Program-made: the position numbers and the translations under genes
From: Daedaleopsis sinensis
Lineage: Eukaryota; Basidiomycota; Agaricomycetes; Polyporales; Polyporaceae
NCBI GenBank assembly: GCA_033807695.1
Contig: CM066304.1
Coordinates: forward strand, 2,604,001 to 2,668,000
Length of the DNA stretch: 64,000 bases
Direction of reading: 5' to 3'
Part shown: piece by piece, positions 1 through 12,179 of the stretch
Numbering within the stretch: position 1 is the stretch's first letter
Layout of the letters: every line of letters starts with the position of its first letter
The notes under the pieces: generated by a model
The model's input: the letters and a program-made list of their open reading frames with translations, nothing else
Database searches by the model: none
Told to the model about the DNA's origin: nothing

Positions 1-115
1 GATGTTCTTCCTTTCGAGCTCGATCGTGCCCCGGAACTCCGTTGAGGGTGTAATGTGCAGACAAACCCTCTCGTCCGAGAGATCTTGATTGCTTTGTACC
101 TCTATCTTCTGCGTG
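1..115 (-). CDS. Possible partial exon running off the left edge
   Basis: On the minus strand an open reading frame runs to the window edge and contains stretches such as DERVCLHITPSTEFRGTIEL, with codon use like the neighbouring genes. The frame closes upstream at a TAA near position 130, so the exon would have to begin after an acceptor such as the CAG near 110. It lies just downstream of the LIG4 stop on the same strand. I do not recognise the family. It could also be chance open sequence. Confidence 0.25.
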
Positions 116-232
116 TATGCACCCTTATCCAATGTGTCCGTTTACAACCCAAAGTCCTAAATTTGAAACAAGCACGGTCCTAATATATCCCTATAAATCG
201 CCTCCGTTTGCTATCTGTTGGGTGATCCGAGC

Positions 233-3200
233 TTAGGGCATGAATTCTGGACGAGGGAAACGCAACATGTGAGTTATAGGAAGCTTACTCTCCAAACTTG
301 TAACAAGGCTGACTACTCACCATCCTCGTCCATGAGCGTCCCTTCTTCGACACAGATCTCGATGAACTCAGCAATGACGAGATGCCTGCGCTTCGGCCTG
401 CGTTCAAGACCGTTTAGCTGCCCCGCACAGAATGCAGTTGAACACCGGATGTACTCACTTGGAGGTGCGTTTGATGAGCTCCTGGCGTCTGCTGACGTCG
501 CGCTTGTCGAGCACAACGTGGGTCAGCTTGGGCTCGTCGAGGTTGACGAGCCGCCCTCCGTTGTCCGTGATCATCTTGGCCATCTCGGCAAATCTAGGGG
601 GGGTATCGCTGCATCAGTCCGGATTCTTCTAGCTCACGGACAGCCACGAGTATAAATGACGTGACGGACCTCTTCTCTACGTCTGCTTCGTTCTTGGCCC
701 GCACGCCCATACCGTGCTGCCTCGCGTTGGAGGGCGAGTCCAGGTAGAAGCAGCTGCGAGAACGTGTCAGCAACGTCAGGCGCTGTGCAGCAGAGTGGCG
801 GAGGAGCTTACAGGTGCCTGAAGAACTTCTCCTCGTCGTAGTGCATCGCGCTGTCGTCTTCGCCCATCCGGACGTCTTTGTCTCCGTCCTCGCTCTTTAC
901 CTCATCCTTGACGCTCTTTACCTCATCCTTGACGTTATTTTTAGCCTGTGTACCAAAGCGGTCAGCATACTGTCCGTGGTATGCCTCAGGTGAGAGCGAC
1001 ACACCTTGCTGTCGGACGCCTTCGGCTGCGACGCATCGCTCTCCTTCCCGACCTGTTCCCAGTCGTCGTCGTCATCATCGAAGCCCGCTTCCCGGTCCCG
1101 CATGTCGTCGTTCTCAGAGTCCGGCTCAGGCTCGTCGGGCTCGGGCTCCGTCTCGCTGTCCGACCCGGAGGTGCGCGACGTCGCAGCGCCCGACTTGGCG
1201 CCGACGTCGAACCACTCGGCCATCGAGGGGTCGATCTGGCTGCTCGCGACAGAGCTCTCAGCATGGCCCTCTACCGGATGATCCGTCTCCTTTGCCTCAG
1301 GGGATGCGCGGTCGTGTTCGGGCGTCTTGCTAGTACCGGCGGTGGCGGGACTCGCGGGCGGAGAAGGTTCCTCTTCGGTGTCGCTGTCGGCCGCGTTGTA
1401 CTCTTCCATCTCCTTGCGCGCCGTTGTGGCGTGGAAGAAGTACCTACGTGGGCCAGTCAGCTGAGAACGACACAGGTACGAAATGAGGCAGCAGGGTACT
1501 TCTTGGTCAGGGGGATGATCTCCCCTTGGGCGACACAGTCGAGGATCCACTGAGGACGGATGACGTCGCAGACGTCCTTCTTCATCACCAGCTTGAGGTC
1601 ATATGCTGCGAATATGTGTCGTTAAAGCGCGGATATGGGCTGCGACGAATGGACTCACGAGTGATCTGGCCGCCGTACACTACGAGCAGATTTGGATCGT
1701 CGCGTGCGAACTGAACGTACTTGCCGCCGTGTGCATGGATCCTGATGAATCCGCTCAGTACACGGGATGGAATGCACGCGTTAAAATGCTACGTACATCT
1801 GCAGAAGTGCCTGCTTGTCTTCAGCCCCAGTCCTTGATTTAGGATCGGACGAAACCACTAGTCGAGGTACTTTAGTGGCGCGTCTTCGCTAGTAGAAATG
1901 GAAGCCAGACTCACTGAACTTGTGGCCCTCGAAAAGGTTGGACTCAACGGGGACGTCCTTGAGACTGACGCCTTGATACTCGGGCATAATGGTTGGCTGT
2001 CGGCGGCGCAGTCAGTTGTGTGCCTATACGGGTGCTGGAACAAGCCACGATATTCGCATACCTTCTTCCCTGTCTTCTTCGTCTTCTTCTTAGGTTTCCT
2101 GCAGAAGCAGAGCGCAAAAAAAGTCAATGAGAATCGTTGGGAGAGTGAATGTGGCCCCTTGGGCCACCACGTTGCAACCACACCACTGCCACTTACTCTT
2201 CTTCGTCCTCCTCCATCTTGCGCTTCTTTTCAGACCGAATACCCTCGAGCATCGCTGCGAACATGGTGAGCAACCGGAAGACGAGCTCTGCGACACACAG
2301 GGCGCGCAAGATGTATGGGCAAGGACAAGGACTAACCAGTGGCTGTCATACAATCGGCGACGGACAAGTCTTCGCGTATGTGGAGTGCTCGCGGGAAACG
2401 CATCGTGAAGCCCAAATGATACAAATCTGAGCTGACGATCTCAGCGGCCTTAATCTTCACGATGAAAGAGCTACAAAGGCGGACACAATAACATGGGAGT
2501 GAGCTGTGGCGGTGCCTATCTACGCGCATGAAAGACTCTTACTCTTCTGGCTCAAGGTAAATGTCGCCTTTGTCTTCGTGCCCTTTGCGCGAGCACTGCA
2601 AGAACGAAGGACCATTGGTACCCCAAGGCTTCCACGGCTTTTGACGAATCCAGATGTAGTCCGCGTAGGAGAGGCCACTGCCTATGCGCACAAACGTGCT
2701 GTACCTATAATAAAGTTCGGTCAATCATCCGAGATGCATCTCATGGTTTTTGACAAACTTCGGGTCTTCGTCGTCATTAGTACGTCTGTCGTCAAGCACG
2801 GCACAAATCAAGGTAGAGACCCCTCCTGACCGTCTTCCGGTACCGTAGTTGCCACCTGTGCCGCTTGTCAGCTGAGTACATGGCAGCAAGAATCAACTAA
2901 ACTTTCCTACGACGAGCACGTCCATCGTCTCGCCCATATTGTCCTATTCAAATGTTGGTTTCGGCATGCGCAGAGGGAAATGTTGCTTACCATATACTCG
3001 GGCTTGACCTAAAAGATCGAGAGATCAGACTGGAGAGTTTCGACCAAGTGAAGTAGCGTCGTACCTTGATCCAATCCTTGTTCCGCCCGTTCAAAACATA
3101 CTCCGCATTAGGGTGCTTCAGAACCAGCCCTTCACCGCGGTTCGCCATAATGTCCTCCATCCTCATCCGAACATCCTTCGCAGTCTTGCCTTCATGCTCT

Positions 3201-5038
3201 ATCACGAATTCGATACGCCCCGGGACTTCTTGAAGGCACGAGCGGAGGTTACGCTTGCGGAACTTCGTTGATCTGTGCAGGAGAGATTTTCCGTTGAGGT
3301 ACAGCAAGTCGAACACCTTGACTATTGAGATTCGTCAGTATCGTTCAGAGAGTAACGAATGCGAATGTGACAGCATACAGCATGGGCGCGGGTTATGTTC
3401 TTTCTTTGATTTGTCTGCCAATTGGGATGGTACTGAGTCAGTATACTGTTTCTATGTACGATACCGGACACATACCAAGTGCGGCAGTCTTGAGGGTTCC
3501 GAACGGGAGATTACGCTCAGATACGGGATCCCACACAAGCATCTCGCCGTCTAGGATGATGCTAGAGCAGTTTTTTCAGTGAAAGTTATTCAGACAACTA
3601 GTGGTAGCGTCTTACTCCGCGACTCGGTCATCAAAGGCAGCATCGATATACGGAGTCAAACTGCCCGTACCCACGTGCTTGCCATATAGATACGTGTAGT
3701 CTTTCCCCTTCCTGCAAGAATATCAATCAAAATGCACAATTTCATGAGAGTGGGTATGCTTACCTCGAACAGTAGAAGTACTCATTTCCGCGCTTGTGGA
3801 GCTGCATGCGCTCACCGTCGAGCTTCTCCTCGATGATGAAGGCACGTCCTTGCATCTCCTTGACGGAGTCCTCGATCTTCTTGGTGGGACGCTTGCAGAG
3901 CATGGGTGCAAAGGCGCGGAATAATTGAACCGCTTTGTCCTGAGAATTCGGGAGGTCAGAAAAATCCCACAATCTGATAAACGATGCGAACTTGGTCGTT
4001 AAGCCGCCGATTGGGATCCCACAACTCCGATGCAACCTTCTTCAGGTCAGAGCAGGTGTTGAAGAGGTCGTGCGCATCAGGATGGAAGACGCTAAACACG
4101 GTATTTTCCTTGACGGATATGATCAGGTCTGTTACACCGCAGGGCAGGAATTAGCGGACAAGGATGAGATAACCATCACAAGTGCACCGACCCTTCAAGA
4201 TGATGCGCACTATCCATTTCTGCTCTTCGGGGGTCGTTCTGTTGTATATTCTCTGCAGGATCTTGGACTGAAGGTCTCTGTAAGTATCGCGTCAGTGTTA
4301 GCGCCACATGAAAGCAAAGCGACCGTCGTACGATTTGCCCATGTTCTGAGATATCTCGTCAAGGTAATCATTGACTTCATTGATCGATAGAGACCCTTCG
4401 ACAACAGAGGACCGTTTGTTCACAACCTCGTAGAGCACTGTGGGAAAGTCCCCGGAGGTTTTCTGACATTGTTGTTGTGAGTAACCCATCTATGCGAGGA
4501 GGATGGGATTGAAGGCTGCAACAATACCGCACCTCTCTATCAGTAGGCTTCTTCCAGTTGAGCAACCGTATGGCGTCTGGGTCAGTTCGGCCAAGCGGAA
4601 TAAGCTTGATGTACGCCTTTGCCAAGTTCTTCTCCTTGAGTCCGTAGACGGCACGTTCGCGGTCTTTCTGTGAGATGGTCGTGAGCGCTTCAGCGACCGT
4701 GACCACCAACATGACAGGTTGAGTGTACCTGCGGCAGTATCATCCTCAGTACTGGAAATAGATCAGGTCCAATCTCCTTTCTCCAATGCTACGTATTGAT
4801 GTTCAGTAAGTATATTGCCATGTGAGGATGGTCGAGCCTAACCACTCACGTTGAACCAGGATGAAAGAAGTTTGCGGCGCTTGTCTGGCTTCCGCTCGGT
4901 TTGTAGCCTTTCAAAAAGAGCAGCAAGGACATGGAATGGTGCGCTCCCTTTGTTCTTGGGCGGCGCTGGGTATGTCGTTGGATCTTCCGCCACCCGCGGT
5001 GACGCAGGCGGGGATGATGGAGCGGGTGTAGGCTGCAT
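233..5038 (-). CDS. LIG4: DNA ligase IV (ATP-dependent, non-homologous end joining)
   Basis: Nuclear ligase that seals double-strand breaks in end joining, normally with an Xrcc4/Lif1-type partner. It is split by many short introns. The first exon (4850-5038) carries the N-terminal ligase fold (FHVLAALFERLQTERKPDKR) and ends at an AAC|GTGAGT donor. The adenylation motif EEKLDGERMQLHK, with the K-x-D-G nucleophile lysine, lies near 3800. EGLVLKHP and DWIKVRR follow near 3100, and the OB-fold region (HEDKGDIYLEPEE) near 2550. BRCT 1 lies at about 2450-1400 (YHLGFTMRFPRAL). A long acidic Ser/Asp/Glu linker (about 1430-820) separates it from BRCT 2 (about 810-310, ending RRHLVIAEFIEICVEEGTL). The last intron takes a GTGAGT donor at 318 and gives the C-terminus DEDEFMP and a stop at 233-235. 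It is divergent from PAT1. Identity is secure; several internal exon edges are approximate. Confidence 0.94.
893..934 (-). repeat. 21-bp tandem repeat inside the LIG4 linker
   Basis: The unit CTCTTTACCTCATCCTTGACG (plus-strand reading, first base varying) occurs twice in a row. On the minus strand it encodes a repeated KDEVKS peptide in the acidic linker between the two BRCT domains of DNA ligase IV. The unit length is a multiple of three, so the duplication keeps the frame. Confidence 0.8.
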
Positions 5039-5647
5039 ACTACTCCGTAGAGTTCAACTGCTTGTACTTCTCCAATATTGGGATCTTGCGGTGTATAAGT
5101 GACGCGTACTTGGAATGGCTAGGGCTCTCGATGGTCGATGTAGTGGGATTCCAAAACGCGTTGACGCGTTATGTGAGCGCGTCTACGCGCCTATACTGTG
5201 TGCACAGCCACGCGGTCGGTCCCGAAGTTTAGCTAGTTAAGTACTCGTGACAGCGGCGCCTACATCGATCAGTACCGCCGACTCCCTTGACTAGACCTTG
5301 ACTCTGCTTGACATTGCTGGCCGTACTTAGTGCCCTTTTGTACGAATCATTATAGGCGACGACGTCGAAACATAATCTAATAGATAGATGCAGTAATGCT
5401 AGTATCGAGGTTCTTGTATTCCTGTGGACAACTTAGTAGACCCTTCACCTTAAGCTTGAGATTAATATATGTAGTACATGCATACCTTCAGCTTCAAGTG
5501 CTTCGGATTGCTTGGGATATTCTTCAATACATTCTTGTAGCCCAGTAGGAGTTTTTGATGTTGAAGGGGTAAGTAGTTATCGATCACGTGCAACCAGGTA
5601 AGCCTGCAGGACGCGCCTGGCTGGTTCTCGTCCTCCATGCTCGTCCC
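5039..5647. promoter_or_regulatory. Divergent promoter LIG4 / PAT1 with three MCB boxes
   Basis: This 609-bp gap separates the LIG4 start codon (minus) from the PAT1 start codon (plus). ACGCGT, the MluI cell-cycle box bound by MBF (Mbp1/Swi6-type) in other fungi, occurs at 5102-5107, 5156-5161 and 5164-5169, all within 135 bp of the LIG4 ATG. The last two are 8 bp apart. The rest is ordinary intergenic sequence with no other gene seen. Confidence 0.7.
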
Positions 5648-8600
5648 ATGTCATTCTTCGGATTTGAACCAAACAACGATCTCGAAAACGAGAGGCGCAG
5701 GTTCCTTGAGCGTGCGCCCTCCGGCGCAAACCAAGAAGATGTAGCGGTCTACACTTGGGGTGAAGAGAGCTACGATGGCCTCGGGGATGCATTGCAGGAG
5801 GGCGGAGACGAGCTGAACGACGAGACGTTTGGGGCCGGTGAGGACATAGGTGCGTGGTGCTCTGGTTCATATGCACATAAAATCTGACATAGAGCAGGCA
5901 AGGACTTTGACTTCTCCGCGACCGCCCTTCCCGACCATCAACAGCCCGCCTCTCTTCCCACTCATCCCTCGCAGGCCGGTCCTTCGCAACATCACGCCCC
6001 TCAGACAACCTCCTCCTCTCAACTCGATGCGATATGGGGAAACAAGTCTCCGTTTTCCGTCCTTCCTCGTAGCGGCGGATCCAGCCGGTCGGTTGATCGA
6101 TTGGCAACTCAAAGCCCCAAGTATACGTCCTCGCACAAGCCTACTACGCTCAACCTGGGGCCCGATTCACACAGGGGCGTCCATACGCTGGAAGAAATCG
6201 AGAAAGAGATGCTCGCCGCGGCCGCTGCTCAACAACATCACCACCAGCACCACCAACAGCTAGACGATGCAGATGAACAGAGCATCGCACAGGATCTTCA
6301 GCAGCTGGTCCTCCAACAACACATGTTGCAACAGCAGCAACAGCAGGCGTCTGCGCAGGGTCTCCTCCAGTCCCCCTCCCGTGGACAAGCACCACGTCCT
6401 CCAGTAGGGATACAGAACACTGCAACTCCTCCACCGCGCATGCATCCGCATTCCCAGTCCCCTCGTTTCCATCAGCAACAGCAACAACATCAAATCCATC
6501 TTCTCCAAATTCAGCAGCAGCAACAGCGACAGCTGCTCGAGCTTCAGGAGCAGCGGGAGCGGCATCAGCGTCAGCAACTCCTTGAGCTGCAGGAGCAGCT
6601 GAAGCTTGAAGAGCTTGAGAGGCAACAGCAGCAGCACCGCATCCAGCAACAGCAGATGCAGGCGAACGAGTTTATGCAGAACCAACTTCTCCATCAGCGT
6701 GGTATTAGTCCTGCACTCGGGGATCGTGCGCGACGCGTCGGCAGACAGTCTCCCGCAGCCATGACTCCGCCGATCAATTTAGACGTCCCTTTCGCTCAGA
6801 ACATGCAATATCTGCCCCAGAACATCCAGATGCAGCAACGCCTCCTAGCTGAGATGGCACAAGCCGAGTTCTTAAGCACTATGCAGGGATCAGGACACTC
6901 CGAGCGAGACATCCGGGAAGCTCGCGAGATACAAGAGCTACTCCGCGTCGAGGCAATGCGCAAAATCATGGAGGCCGAGCGAATGGAGGAGAAGCGCAAG
7001 CGTAAGCTGGACAAGATTGCTCATATGGTAATCCTCCTTCTGTCATTGCTAGCCTCAACTTGTCTCACAGGTGTCATAGTCGCGCTACAACGATCTCATG
7101 ACACAGTCGGACAAGGACTTCATCACGCGCATCCAAGTGTCGCAGCTTGTGACGCAAGATCCGTACGCAGACGATTTCTATGCACAAGTTTACGGCGCTA
7201 TCATCCGCTCCCGTATGGGTATCGCGACCTCAGAAGACCGTGTTCTAAGGTTTGGCTCTGGAGGCGGCGTTGGGCTTGGCATGGGTCAGAAGCAACCAGG
7301 AAGGCGGCAAAATGCGATGCAGCGCATGGAAGCACAGGTAGAGAGGATCGTCAACAACGCGAGGTTACGGGATAAGGAGAAGACTTGTAAGCTTCCCTTC
7401 TAGTGGCGTGACAACCCCCTTTGATGCATCCATCTTGTAGCTCTCAACAATCTACAAGGCGCATTGGGGAGGACATCCGGTCGCAGCTACAAGGCTGCCC
7501 CTCGTCAGCTTCTGCAAGTCGACTCGAACAACTCTTCGACATCACCAACGACTTCACACGCCAATGCTGCCCATGTATCGAAGTCCGAGCCCACTAAAGA
7601 AGGAGAGGGTGTCGCCCGCGAAGCAGCGAAGAAGGGACGCGAAGCTCTTGTCACTGCTACGGACGGCCTGATCCGCAGAGACCCCTTGACGCATCGAGAG
7701 GCTCTTGTGAAGCTCGAACATCTGTACGATCTCGTTCTTGAGGTCGAACAACGTCGTCGCGATCAGCCTCCTTCAGAAGAAGTGGAGGAGTTCGACCAGT
7801 GGTGCGTTAGACCAGTTTATACGTGTGTTCACCATAAGCTCATCGCGTATGTATATAGGCAGAAGGAGTGCGACGTGATCATCGACCAGATCTTCGACAA
7901 GCTCATGGTGTCCGTTCCACTCGAGACTAGGTATGGATTTAATGCTGTACGAGGCTGCTGTTCGCATGCTCACAGTGTCGTTACTGTCGCAGCACGCCTC
8001 ATCCCTTCATATCCCTCATCACACCGATCAAGGGAAAGAAGCTCCTGCCACGCGTCGCCCGCATTTTCGATATCCCGCGCATGCAAGTCCTGCTCACCCT
8101 CATCGTCGCGTGCTTCTGGCAACTGGATGTCGTCGCCCATGCGCAGGAGCTAGACGCCCTCGAAGAGACCAGAGAGCTCAAAGACCTCGAGACGCAGACA
8201 CAGGCGTTCCTGAGCAGCGTAGTGCAGAGCATCCTTCCCGTCATCGCCAAGGCGCAGATGAGGCTCGTCAACGGGCTCTTTGGTATCCTCCTCGAGAGCA
8301 ATGTGGTCGGGATCGCCGGGACAAGGGTACGTTCGGTGGATTCTTTCCGCTAGCAGAAGCCTGACTTGCTACTTTCAGCCCGGGATTGCGCTTCTCACGC
8401 TGTTCCTCAGTCGTGTAGAGGTCCTCAAGCACAATCTCGCGAGCGGAACGGAGGCTGAGGAGCACCCGCCTCCCGAGGAGATGCAGCATTGGTACGTGTG
8501 GTTCGACGCTGGTATTCCAATCATTGCGAACGCGTGCTAACGTCCCTATAGGCACATGATGTACACTCTCCTCTTCGACCTCCTCCGGCCACAGCTGCAC

Positions 8601-8900
8601 CTACTCTTCCCTTCGGTCCGCCTGAGCTTGATCGAGGGCGTCAATTTCTACCAGATCCCGAACGCGGATACGATCGACCAGCCTGTCTGGCAGTTCCTCG
8701 CGACGCTCGTCGTGCACGCGAACGAGGAACAGCAGCAGGCGCTCGTCACCGGGCTCCGCGAGATCGTGCTTGAGAACGTGGCGACGGCGACGAAGGGATG
8801 GGCCACGGACAGCGAGGAGCGGCGTCGGCAGCGCCTCGCGAACGTGAACATCTTCCTGCACGCGCTCGGGCTCGATAGCTCGCAGATCAACCTGTCGTAG
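5648..8900 (+). CDS. PAT1: Pat1-type mRNA decapping / P-body factor
   Basis: Cytoplasmic activator of decapping and translational repressor that bridges Dhh1, the Lsm1-7 ring and decapping enzymes in P-bodies. About 950 residues over eight exons. The chosen start gives the family N-terminus MSFFGFEPNN, followed by an acidic patch; intron 1 is 5850-5897. Next comes a very Gln-rich region (about 6230-6690, CAG/CAA runs, likely disordered and coiled-coil prone). Intron 2 must use the TCATAG acceptor near 7078, because the earlier CACAG gives a stop, and this restores SRYNDLMTQSDKDFITRIQ, a Pat1 hallmark. The C-terminal alpha-helical domain includes KGKKLLPRVARIF and continues to the stop at 8898-8900. 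Convergent with the glycosyltransferase gene 288 bp away. Confidence 0.94.
6230..6690 (+). repeat. CAG/CAA glutamine-coding low-complexity tract in PAT1
   Basis: Dense CAG, CAA and CAC codons encode Gln/His-rich runs inside exon 2 of PAT1. The runs are interrupted by Leu/Glu heptad-like stretches such as ELQEQRERHQRQQLLELQEQ, which suggests a coiled coil as well as a prion-like patch typical of P-body proteins. Confidence 0.85.
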
Positions 8901-9188
8901 TCCGCCTGATGTCTCGGTCTGGAACAAGACACAAGAACGTCGTATAGTTTCACGAGCGGTGCCAATGCACGTGTACGCTGTCGCATAGGTTGCGAATGCA
9001 AATCTTGGAGCGCACGTTCCTGTATATTTTCTCGAAACTTGCGCTCGCGGGTGGGGGCCAAAAATAAGGAGAGGAAGAAATCTCTGTTGGGATTGGTATT
9101 ACGTGCCACAAACTGTAGTCTAGTCGCTTTCCGTGCGTTGTCACTGCTCATGTCTTAGTTTAGAATAATCGAGATGCTGTCGAACTAT

Positions 9189-11780
9189 CTATTCGTCGTT
9201 TATGCAAAGCAGGTCGTTCACATCGAACGGGTGGGTCGCCGGGCTGCCGCACCCCATCAGCTCCGTCCGCCTCTCCCTGCCCCGCGTCTGCAGCGCATCT
9301 ACATCCTGGATCGTTCCAAGCAGGTCGAGAACAGGCAGGGCGTCCCAGGCCGGCATACGTGCGCCCGGAAGCTCCAACAAGCCCGTTGCAGGCACCCCAT
9401 CGCTATCGCCGTCTCCGTCGTCCACGACCGGGAGCGGCACGAGGGGAACGGTGAACAGCTCGCGCTTGCGCGCGTAGGCGTCTGGAGGCATGTCCCTCAC
9501 GTGCGAGCCGGCCTCGAGGTGGTTCGTCGAGAGGGACGCGAAGGCAGCGTAGTTGGGGTAGAGCATGAGGTACCCGCGGAGGAAGACGAGTTCGATGAAG
9601 TACTTCTTCCACGAGCGCGTCCAGCGGTTCGAGCGCACGGCGGGCACGACGGGCGTGGCGAGCGGGAGCACCGCGGACCCGCGGCGCGCGACGAGGTACG
9701 CGTGAAATTCGCGCCAGTGCTCGGGGAAGTAGAGCGCGCCCCAGCTGCATGGGATCTGCGAGAGGTAGGGTGTATGCGGGTGTGCAAGCCCGGCGGCGGA
9801 GAACGCGGCGCGGGCGTCGAAGAGCCGTCGGCCGTCCGGGTGGAGCTCGAGGTTCTTCTGCTGGTAGAGGCTAATGCCGAACAGGAGCGGCGAGCGGTCC
9901 TCCAGTCGGCCGTAGCTGTATGCAGAAAGGATGGTATGAGCATGCGCGGGAAGCTGATCAAACGGGCACAGGGGCGAAAGACGAACCGGTACTGCAGGAG
10001 AGACATTTTGGTCCACGCGTAAAAGAGGGGCGAGAGCTCAACGTCGTCCTCCAGTATCAGCGTGTATGAGTCATTGTCCCGCGGGTACCAGCACTCGACT
10101 ACGGCCGCCATCAGGCCGCCGTGGACGACACGGTGGTGGAGAGAGACGCCGCCGTGCGCCCACTTGTACTCGCTGGTTATGCGCAGTGTCTGTTCGTCAG
10201 CCGTCTGTTCGATGTGGAACCGGAGGTTCAGCTTGTCGCCGAAATATCGAGCACTCGACATAGACGTGAGCAGGCGGCGGAGCGAGTCAGGGCGATTGTC
10301 CGTGATGACGGCCAATTCGATCCGAGGGACATGCCAGTCTGTGCATCGAATGAGTGAAGCACGCTCAACACGTGCACGTGTATCTGAGCTTAGTGGGCTT
10401 ACTTTTCCAACCGTCCAGACCGATCTCTGCCATCCAGTCACAGTAAGGGAGGTCTTCTCGTTGAAGACGGACGATGGACGGCGCAGGGCCGCGGGTGCCA
10501 GCTCTATCAGAAAGGAACAAGAGGAGCGGTGATAGTAGATCTTCCACCACTGTTGAGATGACGACATCCAGGACTTCAGGCAGCCGCGTCAGGGAACGGT
10601 CGAGTATGTCGTTCGGCGCGAGCAGTGACGTGAGAGGGATATCGACAATCTCTATAGTGCTGAGACAATCTTCTAGATGGAGGCTTTCGCGGCCAGGTAG
10701 CTGCTCGGGATCTAGCAAAGAGGCAATGCTGAACCGATGACCTTGACGAGCGAGTCCACAAGCGATACGGGCGATGAACCGCGTGTCATTCGCGTGAACC
10801 ACCAGCAGAAAAGCAGCAGTGCCCTGCACATCGGTCAGAACAACCTGTGGTGCCCCGGGAGCGGAGACTTCTTGAAAACGGGTTTGCTGAGGAACGCTTG
10901 CACCTCTCGGAGCGTAACGTCGACACCAACTCGAGGATGCATCTGAGGAGCCGACGACTAGTCCTCCGGACCCATACTCAGACGTTACAGCAGAGACATG
11001 GTCACCGATCGCAGACCACGAGTATTGAGACCGTCCGCCTAAAGTGAGCGCAGGAAGGAGATGTGTTGGCATAGTGAACGGGGGGACAAGGTATGGGGCT
11101 TTCTGCGGCAGTGGTCCCGGCTGTAGACAAGGTGAGACTTCAAGATCTGCGCCGAAATTGAGTCCTCGGGGACCGAAAGGTAACACGGTAGGTGATGCGG
11201 TAGTGAGCAGCAACGTATCGCACGTTCCAGCATCCTGATCGAGTAGGCCGTCCTCGTCGGCGAGGAGCACCCAGTCTGTCGTTGCGCGTTGTGCCGCTCG
11301 AATAACTGCAGTATTTTGGGGGATCCCTTCTTGCCAGTGACTGATGGAGAGCTCTACATCGACCGGGTCCAGCCTGGAGAGGATACGACGAAGCGACTTT
11401 CTGATTTGCGGGTGGTTTGACGGGGCACTGAGCAAGACAACCTCAGAGAGAGAGGGCGATCTACCAAGCAAACTATGCAGATGCGAGTCTAGCGTCAGAA
11501 GAGAATCTGCAGTCACGGGAAGGATGACGGATAAAGATGCAGTATTTGGCTCCAGAGTGTGAGTCGGTGTGTCATCGGTTTCTTTTGTGTAGACGGTATT
11601 GTGTAGATGGATAGCGGTGGCCTTGGGCTCAACATGCCATACGTGAGTGTGAGGTTTGAAGAAAACAGCTCGGACGAGCCAGATCGTGAAACAAAAACCG
11701 AGTACACCGTACAGCATCCTAGAGTAGAGCCTGTGAGTTTGCCTCCGCGCTTTGAGTACAGGAGAACTCGGGTGAGACAT
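9189..11780 (-). CDS. Predicted type II membrane glycosyltransferase (GT2-like)
   Basis: About 820 residues in three exons. A short basic cytoplasmic tail is followed by one membrane anchor at about residues 22-42 (YGVLGFCFTIWLVRAVFF), so the catalytic part should face the Golgi/ER lumen. Exon 1 ends WMAEIGLDGWK at donor AAAA|GTAAGC near 10410. Exon 2 contains ELAVITDNRPDSLRRLLTSM, HGGLMAAVVECWYP and LILEDDVELSPLFYAW. The EDD triad resembles the DxD metal-binding motif of GT-A glycosyltransferases. The last intron uses donor CAGTACCG|GTTCGT and restores QYRYGRLEDRSPLLFG. Similar proteins occur in other basidiomycetes and in plants. Acceptor and donor sugars cannot be told from the sequence. 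The start is the first ATG in frame, 11 bp after a short upstream ORF. Confidence 0.75.
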
Positions 11781-12179
11781 TGTAATAGAGGTTAAGAAAC
11801 AGAGGAGGAGGAGGAGGAGGAGAAGGATGGTAGTTCCGAGTCGGTCTTAACTCGAGATACGCTGAGGCAGTGGAAGAGATGATCGCGTGGCCACTCTGGG
11901 TTCGGGCGCTGATTATGGTTCAAACTCAAACGACTACTACTTACGTAAGCGACATCTGCAAAATCAACGGGCGCTTCCGTTGCCATTTCGGTACGTTTTG
12001 TTTTTCACGGGTGAGGGAAACTCGAAACCTCTTAATGCACTAATTAGCCAACTAACCCGGTACTGATTCACTGAAGTCAATCTGTGCCACTCTCTTGGCA
12101 GTACCACTCGCTTCTCACACAATCCACATGCCTGACATTGCGAACTTGAATCATCACATGCACACCTCATGTAGTACTC
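11781..12179. other. Intergenic, divergent promoter region with a GGA repeat
   Basis: This 399-bp gap lies between the glycosyltransferase (minus) and the oxygenase-like relic (plus). A (GGA)n run occupies 11803-11823. A 64-codon minus-strand ORF (11792-11986) ends just before the glycosyltransferase ATG and would act as an upstream ORF if transcribed. Nothing else recognisable. Confidence 0.5.
11803..11823. repeat. (GGA)n microsatellite
   Basis: Seven GGA-type triplets in a row, between the glycosyltransferase start and its upstream ORF. Confidence 0.85.

Noticed and set aside
948..1553. 201-codon plus-strand ORF opposite LIG4
   Set aside because: Antisense shadow of the acidic GC-rich linker of DNA ligase IV.
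11792..11986. 64-codon ORF (MATEAPVDFADVAY...) just before the glycosyltransferase ATG, with a GTAAGT that could be a donor
   Set aside because: Splicing to the glycosyltransferase exon is out of phase; kept only as a possible upstream ORF.
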